The notes under the pieces are model-generated. The model did not search any database and was not told the DNA's origin. It worked only from the letters and a program-made list of their open reading frames with translations. From the NCBI RefSeq assembly GCF_011397635.1, contig NC_064756.1, positions 21,568,907-21,632,906 of the forward strand: a stretch of DNA of 64,000 bases, given 5' to 3'. The DNA is from Epinephelus fuscoguttatus. Lineage: Eukaryota > Chordata > Actinopteri > Perciformes > Serranidae. Shown in pieces: positions 23,489-34,298 of the stretch (positions within the stretch are counted from its first letter, which is position 1; the number at the start of each line of letters is the position of its first letter). The position numbers were made by a program, and so were the translations under genes.

Positions 23489-25361
23489 CTATTTTTCCAT
23501 TGGAAAAATGTCCATCTCTTGTGTGGGGTATATAAATGTGTGATTGCTGTTTTGATAAGAAGCATCAAACTTTACCTTGTCAACACTCTTGTTTTCAGGC
23601 TCTGTGGAGTCCATTTCAGGCCCAAGAGACACGTCTTCTCCTTGTTGGTCTGCTGCCAGCTGATCTTCATGTTGAGTGTGCCCGATGCTGCCCTCTTCAC
23701 CCATTGCATCATTCTTCTCTCGTACATCAGAATCAATCTGTCCTTCTTCAACAAGTTCATCTGCTTCTGAACTTCTCTCCTTTGATGTGACCTCTTTTTC
23801 TACCACTGTCTCCTCCAGCTGTGACTCTACAAGTGTTCTCTGACTCTCCTCGATCTCCCCTGATAGATGTTGTGCACTTGCCTCTAAAGTTTCACTCTCC
23901 GCCTCCGTCCTGGCAGTTGATATATTTGACTGGAAAACTTGCGATGAAGGATTATCCGCACCACCACCATCAATCTCTTGATCCTGCACTTTGCTATAAC
24001 CTTTTGTGTGGATGTCCTTTTTGTCTTCTCCAGCCACGTCTGTTGTCTCATCTCCTTTAATGTCAGGATCGTTTGACTTTGCCTCTTTTTCAGGATCCTC
24101 ACTCCGGTGAAATTCGCCTTCACTTATCTTCTCACTATCTTCATTTTTATGATCGGTTTCATCCTCTGGGTTTCCTTCGTCTGCCTCGGTGGTGGGCTGA
24201 TGTGACGAGCCGATGGTTTTAACACCTTCATGCTTCTCATCATCATCACTATCATTTACATTAGAATCATTTGAATCCACCTTCTCCTTCATTTTATCAG
24301 ACGCCTCTTGCTGAGTCTGCATTTCCTCCAATTCTTTTTCAACTCCCATCATTTCAGGTTCACTTTGGTCTTGTGTGCTAGATATATTTTGGTCTGTTGC
24401 CTCTTCGGACTCTTCCTCCAGTTGCGTTTCTAATATCGTAGACTGTAAGCCCTCTTCCTCTGGCTGTTTCTCCTCAACCTCTTCAATCTGCTGAGCCTCT
24501 GGAATGTCTTCAAAGCTAATCTCAACCAAGGAATCTTCCATTGGTATAGCATTGCTGTTAAAACCACCCTTTATATGAGCTAAACTTTCATGTATTCCTC
24601 CAGAAGAAGCCTCAATCTCTGTTCCTTCCTCCTCCTTTGTTTCTGCTTCATCTTCTGCTTCACGTTGATTGCCCTCTAGGGTTTTAGATTGAAACGATGA
24701 GCGTACAACTGCTTCCTCAGGTTTGGGTGTTGAGGTGTCCTCTTCAGTGAGCTGTGTATCATCTTCAGCAGTAGCTTCTTCCATTGTTACCTGTGTTCCT
24801 CCAAGCTCTGTAGCACACACATCCACATCTGCTAGTCCAGAATATGGAGGGACCTCCACTGGTTTGTCATTGTCAATGTTTTCCTCTCCTTCTGAATCTT
24901 CAATCTCCTCATCTACAACTGCAAACTCTTTTTTATCACCTCCTACATCTTGTGCCATCCCTAACTCCTGAGCACACACATCTACATTAGAAATCCCTCT
25001 GAATGATGATAAGTCAGTGGGCTCTAACTCAGATTGAGGTTTATCTCGGTCTGAAGCAGAGCTGCTATCATTTCCATTAGCTGCCCTGTCAACTTGATCA
25101 AGTTCAGTTATTATTGGGTCTCTCTCCTCCTCTGTCACGCTCAGATCATCTGGCTGCACATCTTGGAGCCTGTTGACTGATTCCTCTTCTGAAGGCCCCT
25201 TTTCCACAACCTGTTCCTCTGTAATATCGTGTTTTCTTTCTTCGCCCATGCTTTCGCTTAAATCAGCCTCTTCAGAGACATTGGGTTGTGTGGTGGAAGC
25301 ATGTGAGGCCTCTGCTGAATGACTGTGTTCGTCGTCAGTTTGGGACTCGTCAGATTTTTCT
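23489..25361 (-). CDS. spa17: spa17 exon 4, giant acidic low-complexity exon
   Basis: One 1.87 kb exon encodes residues 93-716, dominated by Glu, Asp, Ser, Gln and Lys with very few hydrophobic residues. The only ordered-looking parts are two related segments, SFRGISNVDVCAQELG (about residues 212-227) and YSGLADVDVCATELGG (about 266-281), which hold the exon's only cysteines. They could be short docking motifs. The tail end (FDASYQNSNHTFIYP) is less acidic and may be intronic if the donor at 23576 is used. Confidence 0.85.
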
Positions 25362-26664
25362 CTAAAAAATACCAATCAAAGTGAAAGACTTGGTGAGAAA
25401 TGAGTGATACTTCTTTAAAACATTACAGAGTCATATTGCCTCATCTGTGACTGTCACTGGTGGTCCCTTGTCTTCCACACCTGCCCCCTCTTCTCACTCT
25501 TGACACTTCAAACCTCAAAGCGCTTGCCATATTGAGCTGGTGTTTTGTACTAGTTCCAGGCTTCTACTGTACAATGTATTTTTGCTCTAGAGGTTATTAT
25601 TATTATTATTACTACTAATAATAAAAATTATTATTGTTGTAGTTAAATTATAGTGCTTATATGAGTTGATTACTTTCATTATGTTTATTTTTTTATTATT
25701 ATTATATCTTATTTATCTTATCTTATTTATTATTGTTATATTTCTATTATATTTATGATATATTTCAAATTATTTTTATTTATTTGTTTTATTTATATTT
25801 ATTACATTTTTTATACTTTTTTCATGCCTTTATTATTTTTTTCTATTCTATATTATGCTTCTATAATTATGTTTCTTGTTTCTTTTGCAATACTTGCCTT
25901 TATTTCATTTCCTCTCACTATGTTTATGTTATGCACCAATACACCAGAGCAATAAACTGGATTCTGATGTCTGAAAAGCTGAAGCGGGACATACGGCTAT
26001 CTCATTCAGGACAAAAAGCAAAAAAACATAACTACACAATACCTCACACAGCAACTTCAGAAAAATGAAAAATACAGTAGTTTATTCTCATTTCTACGTC
26101 ACTTCTCACTTCACTTGTTACTATTCTGTCCTTCCATGTCCGTCCTCTCCCTCTCTGATCCTCCTGGCTGCTGATAGCACATAAAGTGAGACTCACTTGG
26201 AGCTGGTCTCCTCTGCAGCAGGCTCTTCTTTAACACTAACCTGTTAGGAGAAAAAACAAAACAACAACAAGGATTAAATGGTGAATAATTAGAGAGACAT
26301 AGATAAACAGAGTTAAGATTTATAGGTATGCTGAGAGTGGTGTCTTTGGTGAAGTACCTCAGTTGCCTTAAACGCATGGTTGTTGTAGAATCTGTCTTCC
26401 AGTTTAGCAGCCCACTCAGCAGGGTCCATGCCACTCTCTACAGGAAAACACAGACTCAGTTATTTGTCAGCAGTTAATGGTACTTGTCTCACATATAAAG
26501 TTGGAGTTACCTTCTCTTTTTCTGAGAAGAGCCTCGAAGTACTGAGCCGCATATTTCGGGATGTCTTCAGGCTGGTCTCGCAGGATTTCCCTGGTAAGCC
26601 CCTCCAGGATGGTACCAAATCCTCGAGGGACCCGCAGGTGAGTGTTGGAGAAAGGCACCGACAT
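23489..26664 (-). CDS. spa17: Sp17-like protein with RIIa domain and long acidic tail
   Basis: Four coding exons: 26664-26511, 26437-26358, 26240-26197 and 25361-23489, all in phase, 716 residues (human SPA17 about 151). The first 50 residues (MSVPFSNTHLRVPRGFGTIL, then EGLTREILRDQPEDIPKYAA) match human SPA17 closely. They form an RIIa dimerisation/docking domain of the kind that binds A-kinase anchoring proteins in sperm flagella and cilia. Exon 2 (MDPAEWAAKLEDRFYNNHAF) also matches. The remainder is a glutamate-rich, probably disordered tail in place of the short human tail. The human C-terminal IQ motif is not found. An AATAAA at 23319-23314 makes the large exon a plausible last exon, though a phase-0 donor (AAG|GTAAAG at 23576) exists. 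The name is secure; the function of the tail is unknown. Confidence 0.9.
25590..25930. repeat. AT-rich low-complexity block in spa17 intron 3
   Basis: TTATTA- and TTTAT-rich sequence begins with a short (TTA)n run at about 25596. The Phe/Tyr/Ile-rich frames across it are compositional artefacts. Confidence 0.85.
26511..26664 (-). CDS. spa17: spa17 exon 1, RIIa docking domain
   Basis: Codons 1-51 plus one base. The ATG at 26664 is the first ATG in frame; an open upstream extension would need a GTG. The hydrophobic pattern of the helix pair (ILEGLTREILRDQP, IPKYAAQYFEALL) is that of PKA regulatory-subunit RIIa domains. Confidence 0.93.
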
Positions 26665-27060
26665 GTTTAAGGATACACTGGGAGGGTAACTTCTGTGACA
26701 CTGAGGGAAAACGGACTGCAGAAGAAGAAGGCGAAGTTCTCCTCTGTTATTTACTTTCTGCCGGGTGCTTACACTGGAAGTTTTCACGGAATATGAGTTA
26801 ACGTTAACTTAACGTTTGTAGTTAGCTAACTATGCTAATTAGCCAGTCGTCACACACCACTTAAACTGCTTAAATATATATTTAGCATATTTCAAAATGT
26901 CCACACATTAGTATGTTACTTTAAATGTCTTGCAATTCGTGCCTACCTTTATGTTTCTTCTGAATGTTTTAGCTGTCAGCTACTCTGTTTTGTTGATAAA
27001 CGTTTCTAGGCAACGGCTCTAACTACGGATACTGACAAGGCTCAAGTGTAACAAAACTCA
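26665..27060 (-). promoter_or_regulatory. spa17: spa17 upstream region with X-box-like site
   Basis: This is the interval between the spa17 start codon and the end of the upstream receptor gene. It holds TTAACGTTAACTTAACG at about 26801 and a near-palindrome GTTTCT-A-GGCAAC at 27002-27014. The latter resembles the X-box bound by RFX factors, which drive ciliary and flagellar genes: the right half matches perfectly and the left half matches 4 of 6. Transcription probably starts between these points. Confidence 0.45.
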
Positions 27061-27074
27061 CAAGACAGACTGGC

Positions 27075-27091
27075 TTTATTGGATTTTTATT
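27075..27091 (-). terminator. Receptor gene polyadenylation signals
   Basis: Two minus-strand AATAAA hexamers (27091-27086 and 27080-27075) lie about 190 nt past the receptor stop codon. They place the 3' end of that mRNA near 27060, under 100 bp from the spa17 X-box-like site. Confidence 0.6.
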
Positions 27092-27227
27092 GCAAGTCCA
27101 TTATAAACACAGAGTAAGTCACAAAACAACACAAGAAGTACACATAAAATAGCATTACTTAAAAAATATGACTTGTATTAGCATGAACATCAAATACCAG
27201 ATGTGTGTACATATATATACATCTTCT

Positions 27228-27256
27228 TCCCCTCCTCTCCTCTCCTCTCCTCTCCC
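27228..27256. repeat. (CTCCT)n short tandem repeat
   Basis: Five to six units of CTCCT/TCTCC lie just past the receptor stop codon, in its presumed 3' UTR. Confidence 0.85.
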
Positions 27257-27274
27257 AGCAGCAGCTGTCCTCAG

Positions 27275-27400
27275 TCAGGCATATGTGATGACTGCATACT
27301 CAGAGTTGGTGCTCATCTTGCGGCTGACCTGCTGGGGGACATGCAGTCTGTCAGCTGAGCGGGAGGCCTGCAGGTGAGACCTTGAATCATCTCCCCACCA
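27275..27400 (-). CDS. Receptor last exon with C-terminal ITIM
   Basis: The terminal 41 codons and TGA stop. NSEYAVITYA closes the protein, so the ITIM tyrosine is seven residues from the end and a second tyrosine follows five residues later. The exon enters in phase 0 after GDQNE. Confidence 0.87.
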   Translation of the reverse strand, partial: WWGDDSRSHLQASRSADRLHVPQQVSRKMSTNSEYAVITYA

Positions 27401-30214
27401 CTGGAGGAGAAGCAGAGAAAAACTCATGGACTGGCTAAGACTCTTGGGGACCTTCACCTAGTTAGTTTTATACTAAAATATACCCCTTATGTGGTGACAG
27501 CATCACATTTATTCTACTCTGTGCAACCACTTGTTCTACTACAACACAATTTGTCATTAGGTGTACTTTTTAAACTTGTAATCAACAGACCAACAGTGAA
27601 ATCAGTGATGATAATGTAAAATTCAAACAATATATCCATTCAGTTGCCATTTTATTATGCGCATTAAGCTATTTCAACACATTTGCAATAAATCTTAACT
27701 ACACTTGCATTTTTGCCAAAACCTTAATATTTAAAATTGAACTAAAAGTGAAACTTATTTATGCTCTCTTCAAAGCCAGAATCCAATATTGTTGTTTTTT
27801 ATCAAAGCGGAAAATGCATAGGCTTCGAGCATACGACTGCATAAATGACACTTGGATTATACTGCACTAGTTGTGTGAGAGTTTGTAGACATATATTTAG
27901 ATATAGTTTTGCTGTTAAATGTGGTCCCGAGCAAGTATGTTTGCTTTTTCCGTGAAGGCATGCGAGAAATCAGTGTCTTCTTCATGAATTCCAGGTTAAC
28001 ACAGCGTGACTAACTGGTATACAAATTGGAATTTTTGTGCGTAAAATATTCCTTTAATTCTATGCATACTGATATAAATGCCTCATAAATGGGCAACCTG
28101 TATGGTTATTTATACAGCTCCATATTTAAACAACTAACATACACTTAGATAGTGTTAAAATTGCAATTGCAATAAAAAGTGAGCACACCACATTTAAAAG
28201 TTTCTTGCTTGGCAACCTCATAATAACTAACACTCAGTATGCACAGTAGCTCCTTACTTGAGCTGTCTATGAAGCCTAGCAAAGTAGCTGGTCATTTATA
28301 TAAGCTGATATATTCTGGGTATGCACTGTGTTTCCTTGTGCACCAATTACAGTAAACTATAAGTGATCACCACAACATCATTTACTTACTTTACATAGAT
28401 TTATGTACATCATTTAAGATTGCTTATAGAACAGAGAAGAATAAACACTCAGTAAGATAAATAGAGACAAACATATTGACCCTGAAGTGTCCTCTCTCAC
28501 CTCATTTTGATCTCCAGGAGTCAAGTAGCCGACCTGAGTGAGCTCTGGTGTACTGACACCTCGGACCGTGATCATTATGTCGGCATATGGGACCTCAGTG
28601 TCACTCTCGTTGTCTGGGTGAAAGAAATTATTCACTACGTTAGTCTTTGTATTATAGAAAGTCACTTAGAAAACAACTGTGATGACACTGCTGATCCAGA
28701 GATCAACTTACCTGGTGTAGGGATCCTCAAAGTCACTCTTTCACTTTGTGTCACTGACCCTGGGGAATATGACGGGTATGAATGGCAGGGCTGCAGTTTT
28801 CAGAGGTTAAAGTGAATTTTATTTTTTATATTATAAAGTGTTTACCCTTCACTGGCAAGAGGACAGCGTGAGGAGATAGTGGTGAGCTGAAATTGTAAAG
28901 GATAAAGAAATAAACGAAGTTGCACAATCATATATTTTAAAAGGTAACTGAACACAGATTTACACAAATAGATAATAAATCTTAAATTGTACTCACCCAG
29001 ACCTGGACACAACAGGCTCCCCTGAAATGTATGACATTATTAACACAATAATATAGAGATCAAAATGTGTGTATTTTCATATTCAGAAATGTATGTTCAA
29101 AATGTAATATTTAGTAATCACCTTTATCGTTCCAGCTCAGTCTGTTCCAGTTCAGACACAGGTAAACGGCCAATGCTGCAAGCACCATGGCCACAGCGAC
29201 GGTAACTGTTGCTAAAACCTTTATTCCTGTAAATTCTTCTGTCAGCATGGACAAGCAACAGTGTTAACACGGATTGTATTGAACTGAAAGGGCAACTTTT
29301 GCCTTTCAGTTTCAAATATAGATGTACATAATTATATAAAGTGCAATCATACATTATCTACATCAGTAAACTTAATGCATTGCTTCAAAGAGCCGTCTTA
29401 CCTCCACTTGAATCGTTCGGCTTAACAGGGAGAGACGCTGAGAAATGTAGATGTAATATTTATAAATACAAGCAATGTGTGAATAAATAATGTATAGTTA
29501 CAATCATAGAATATTTTATATCAGACATTTGAATATAATTAATTCAACATTTTAAAGTCCTCACCATTTTTAGTCCCAGTCTTTGGGGTAACTGTCCAGT
29601 TTGGAGCACTTGTGTGAGCTGAAACAAAACAAACCATCAAAATGAATTTATTTCCGCTTTGTAATATTTATAATCATCCCTTTATTAAAGACTGACTGAA
29701 GATATATGTATAGCCTATATACCCTGAAGCTGCAGTAAAACAACCAGCTCTGTTTTTTGTGGAACGTGAGGGTCATCTGTATCTTGTGTGTAGCAAGTGT
29801 AGTTCTTCTTGAGATCTTCAGTGGACACATTTGATAAATGAAGGGACACTGTGCAAAAGTTGCTTTTGCTAAGTGTCCCGTGACAGCCAGAGTTGTCTGA
29901 TGCTTTACTCCAACAGCCGCGAACAAATCCGATGGAGCAATTGTAGGTGCAGTTTAATGTGAGAGAGTCCCCTAATGCGACAGCCAAGACATCAAAAGGC
30001 GTCTTCAGATAAAAGGAGCTCACAAAATCTGCAAAAAGAGAGGACATATTATTGACTTTACAGAAAAAAACTATTGAATCAAATACCGAGCACATTTTTT
30101 TAGATGAAAAGTGAATACATGCACATATAGTTAACACACTTAATTGCTAAAGTAGATATACATACCCGGTGTCACCCAAACAAAGAGCAGAGTGAAGTAC
30201 ACTGAGATCATCAT
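27275..30214 (-). CDS. Single-Ig membrane receptor with two ITIM-like motifs
   Basis: Ten coding exons: 30214-30166, 30028-29723, 29618-29565, 29437-29402, 29238-29122, 29021-28997, 28886-28846, 28759-28712, 28613-28501 and 27400-27275. They total 915 nt, in phase, for 304 residues. Order: signal peptide (1-16), one cysteine-rich Ig domain (about 17-118), short Ser/Thr/Pro stalk, one membrane helix (about 156-177) and a cytoplasmic tail of about 125 residues. The tail carries VPYADI (Tyr235) and SEYAVI (Tyr298), both fitting the [SIVL]-x-Y-x-x-[ILV] ITIM consensus, plus Tyr255 and Tyr303. Such receptors recruit SHP phosphatases and restrain leukocytes, so an inhibitory immune role is inferred. 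I do not recognise an orthologue. It is not HEPACAM, VSIG2 or ESAM, which have two Ig domains. Confidence 0.88.
27780..28057. mobile_element. TTAA-type inverted-repeat element, copy 2 (truncated)
   Basis: The right end, ATATTCCTTTAA at 28046-28057, and inner landmarks (GGCATGC, TTCTTCA, TAACTGGTATACAA) match the right part of the element at 2275-3670. The left end is missing or too diverged to place. It lies in the last intron of the receptor gene. Confidence 0.5.
29122..29238 (-). CDS. Receptor exon 5, transmembrane helix
   Basis: Encodes GIKVLATVTVAVAMVLAALA and VYLCLNW, a clear single span with no charged residue in its core (the lysine lies at the outer edge). Two in-frame acceptors 12 nt apart, exon starting at 29238 or 29226, would add or omit four residues (EEFT) just outside the membrane; the sequence alone does not decide. 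The four small exons that follow (25-48 nt, then 113 nt) carry the tail. Confidence 0.85.
29723..30028 (-). CDS. Receptor exon 2, cysteine-rich Ig domain
   Basis: Encodes residues 17-118. LTLNCTYNCSIG holds the B-strand cysteine and an extra one two residues on. RGCWSK gives a cysteine before the core tryptophan. CHGT and FCTV supply two more, and NYTCYTQD carries the F-strand cysteine. Six cysteines in one Ig domain imply additional disulphides. Potential N-glycosylation sites include NCT, NCS, NVS and NYT. Confidence 0.88.
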
Positions 30215-31131
30215 GGTTGTTCTGATTCCTGCTGCCTCAGAACAAAACATGCAATCAAATAGCTTGTGCTCACACAGTTTGGTGATGCTTGCACCTGCAG
30301 AACAATACCGAAATACCAACACATATGCTTCAACCCTCGGGTAAGGGTACAGGAAGTGGTAAACAACAGGATCCAGAGCTGTGTAAAAATAATTCATAAT
30401 TTTCCATTTATTGCACCTGACTTCCTGCAAAGGAAAAAAAAACTAATCTTCAACATGATAAAACAAAAATCCCGCTCTAACATATGTAAATAAACAAAAT
30501 TTCACTTTTGCATTAAAAGTGCAAAGAATGCATTTTAGCAGCTGTCTTAAAAAAGAAGAAAACACACATGATAATGTGGTTTGCACAGACTGTAGCTTAT
30601 CTGCAGATGCACCATTGCAGCTGCAGTGCCTGACATTCATACTCCACCAACATTAAATAATTTATTTTCAAATCCTCACACTCTGAAGACAAAGGGGATC
30701 TTTTGTGATACGGCTTTTCAACATTGGCGTGTGAATCCATTTAATTGATTCCAGAAATCCATCTGCTTTTTCATATCAGCCCCATATTTTCCTCTCTTTA
30801 TAACCCCTAAATTAATTACACAGGTGACATAAATAATTGAAGTGATCCACTAACAGAGACAATATCTAGGTTAGCCTTTGCACATGCTCATGCATTATGA
30901 AAGTGGAAGGTACAGTTACAGAACACCATCGCACACCATTATCAGCTAGAGCAATCACATGGGACTCACATTTCGTGCTCTTGTTTCACTTTCAGTGACT
31001 GAGGGCCTCTCACTTTCATGCCTTTAAACAATCAGTCCTGTAGACTCAGGCTAAACAGGCTTGAATGATAATACACAAAAAATGAAACAGTGGATTTGAT
31101 TAGAGATTCAGTGATAATGTGCTTGTGGAAA
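30215..31131. promoter_or_regulatory. Divergent promoter interval
   Basis: Start codons of the minus-strand ITIM receptor (30214) and the plus-strand giant gene (31132) face away from each other across about 0.92 kb. No coding exon is supported here, and I see no TATA box or CpG-rich core clear enough to call. Both 5' untranslated regions and promoters are expected in this interval, so shared regulation is possible but inferred. Confidence 0.45.
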
Positions 31132-34100
31132 ATGATGCACCTGTTCTGTTTTTCGGCTTCATGGATTTTTCTGCTGCTGGCACAATGTGGACTCCCCTCA
31201 GGTAAGAGCAATAATTATTTTGTTTTTTTACACTATATTTAAAAAATGCTATTTTAACAAGGAAGGTTGACAAACATATTAACTAATAACAGACTTCTAC
31301 ATCCTTCCTGGTATTAATTTATGTGTATAAGAATCATCTGAAGGGAGTGCAGACCTCCCCCTCAGCGAAGAGACTGACTTTGATCAGTGTCCAGAGGGAA
31401 AATACTTCTCCCACCAGCTTTGTCTGGAGTGTCCATCTGGTCATTTGTAAGTCATCAACCACCTCTGAACCTGTATACTCGTACTATGTACACAACGAAA
31501 TACACCAATAAGACCTTAACATAAGGAGACATTTTTGCTCCTCTTAAGGAGATTCAATATATGAAATATGTCACTACTACTGAGAGATTTAACTGTAACA
31601 CATATATATAATAAATGGACATATTTCTGTTTTCTAGTTGTCCTGGCAGTGTATCTGCACCTCATAGATGTCCAGCAGGAACATTCAACCTCTACACAGG
31701 GAAAAGCAGCATCAGTGCCTGCAAGGTAAGAGACAGCTGTGGATTAAAACCCATCATCATATGTCAAAGTTTTTTTTTTCTGCCCTCCTTTGAAAGCCAA
31801 AAAAATTGCATCTTGCACTTGATAGTTTTTCTAGCAGTAGATATAAATTAAAGACCTTTTTTCACAGCAATCATTTTGACTTGTCATAGCAGGGAAAGCT
31901 AAGGAAGTATTTTATATATTTATTTGTTCAACTAGAAAAATCAGCAACTTAAGTTACAGACAGATAACACAGAAAACAAAACACAGAATAAAAATGTGCA
32001 GCTCTAAAACATGCAATATAATCACAAAATAAAATTACTACAAAGAAAAGCCAAAAAGTGTGTTAATGTATACTAGAAGTGAACCATAAAAACACAAGAA
32101 AGGGCACTACACATGCTTACAAAGACCAACTAAGACACACTATGACACTGACATATAGAAGATTGTGTACAAAAATGCTGCAACAGTGCTTTGAAACAGC
32201 CGAGAGGAACCAAAGACTGCAGCTCAGCTTGCAGAAAATCCCACATATAAGGAACTGCATACCGAAATGCACGCTTGCTAAACTTTGTAAGTACCAGCAG
32301 TTACTGAAATGAAATTGATAAATAGTTGAATCTGTGATTGACAAGTCAAAATGTTTGCTGTGTATATTGACTTTTTTCTCATCATGTGTTTCTAAATCCG
32401 AAATACTTCACATATTGTCTTTGTTCTGTATGTTGTAGCCTTGTTTTCCAGGTCTGATCAGCTCAGAGGACAGAGCGGACTGCAGGCTGTGTCCTGCAGG
32501 TTTCTCATGTGATCCACCCAATGGGACCCTGTCTTTATGCCCCCCAGGACAATATTCTCCCGAGGGTGCCCTACAGTGTCTCACCTGCCCTGTAGATTCT
32601 ATCTGCACCTCTGGATTTCCTGTTAAAGTAACTATTACAGCATACTATTTCAATTCAAATCCTTCGTCCTGTTGTATCTGAGAGAGAAGAACCGGTAGTA
32701 AATGGTTTGTAAAGTGTGCTCTAAAAATTGGAATTAATCTAAGTCGTATGCTTTTTCTCCTTGCTCCTTTATTCATCTCTTATATGTGCTTAAAGTGTGG
32801 ACCTGGCAAGGAGCCCAACGTAAATCACACTGTGTGTAATGACTGTCCCCCGGGCTCCTACTCCACCGTGTGTACTATTCAGTGTGTGCAGTGTCCAGCA
32901 GGTAGTGCACTAATATTGATCTAATCTTAATTTGTGATTTAAAAGGTTCCACAGCCTTAGAAATGTGTCTTCTGCCTGTTACAGGAAGTTACTGTCCAGA
33001 TAGTGGGATGTCACAGCCGCTCCCCTGTCCTCCCAGTTGGTCTTCCACACCTGGGCAGACTCACTGCCGTAGCTGCAATGATACGTCTTTGCTGTGTGGG
33101 GGAGCTGCGGCCCCCCGCTGGAGCCAGCCAGTCCACAGGTCCAGTCCAATCACCTGTCGACCAGGAACTTACAAAGACACGAGGGACGAGTCAGCATGTG
33201 TGGTCTGTCCAACAGGTCAGTGTTTATCACTGCGTACTGACATTTATGTTACAGTTTCCATTCCTCCTAGAGGAAGCCTAAAATGTATTTGTACACGTTT
33301 TTCTTGGCTCCAGGTTATTACTGTGTGGGAGGTGTAGCTCTACCATGTCCTGCAGGGACTTTTGGTCTTAAAGAAGGTTTGCAGAGGCTGAGAGACTGCA
33401 CAATCTGTCCTGCAGGTAAAGACTGATAGTGCCAAACCTTCTAAATGGATTCTTTTCACAGCGTTAACTTTGGCTTGTCGAGGCAGGACAAACAAGGGTG
33501 TAAATAATAACATTGACAATGACCTGATTTCAATAAGTGTTCCAGTGCACCATGTCAGCGAGTGAGTGAGCAAGAACAATATCAGCAGAACTGGCTCACC
33601 TAAATGGAACAGAGCCATCACTGATGTTATAAAATCCACCTGTGCATTTCCTGCTTTGACACATTAAAATGTCTGCCATGTGCGTATGTGTGTAACAGAA
33701 GGTATACTTATACACTTATTTACTCAGTAACAGTTTCCAGGCCAATTTTACTCAACTAGTTGTTTTGCATGACTTTACCATACATACATACATACATATC
33801 CTGTAAGAAAAACAAAAATCATTCTTATGAACTTGTCTATAAATACATTTCTCTAGGGTTTTACTGTCTGGAAGGCAGCTCACGAAGACCCACCTCCCAG
33901 TTCCTGTGTCCGCAAGGCTATTACTGTGAAGAGGGCACCGCCACCCCTCATGGGTCACCTTGCCCTGCTGGCACAGCGGGGGAACAACTGGGTCAGACAA
34001 GTAGGGCAGCCTGCAAGAGATGCAGAGAAGGACGCTTCTGTCCTGCAGGTAAGTCTTAGCACTAATACACTGACATCAATGGAGCAACAAAATACTGAAA

Positions 34101-34298
34101 AATAGGTGTCACAGTAGGTAACTATAGCTATACTTGAAGGCAGAACAAAGTATGTGATGCATATGTGTGTGCATGCGTGTGTGACAGGCTCATCTGGTCC
34201 TGGTTTGCCCTGTGCTCGTGGGAGATACTGTCCTGCTGGCAGCTTGGAAGAAGTCATATGCCCCCGAGGCACCTTCACCCCCCATCAAGGAGCAATAA
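31132..34298 (+). CDS. Giant gene exons 1-9 (residues 1-401)
   Basis: Exons: 31132-31201, 31332-31446, 31638-31725, 32439-32627, 32796-32901, 32985-33215, 33314-33415, 33857-34048 and 34188-34298. Exon 1 is the leader. Exon 2 has a short acidic non-repeat segment ([16 protein letters not shown]) before the first CPEGKYF module; an in-frame acceptor 21 nt later (31353) could shorten it. Exon 4 (PVDSICTSG) and exon 6 ([10 protein letters not shown]) carry less regular modules. Exons 6-9 are symmetric phase 1-1, starting on the glycine of a G-x-Y-C or similar module. Confidence 0.9.

Noticed and set aside
25733-26068. Hydrophobic Tyr/Phe/Ile-rich frame resembling a membrane protein
   Set aside because: The frame runs over an AT-rich low-complexity block in a spa17 intron; codon content is compositional only.
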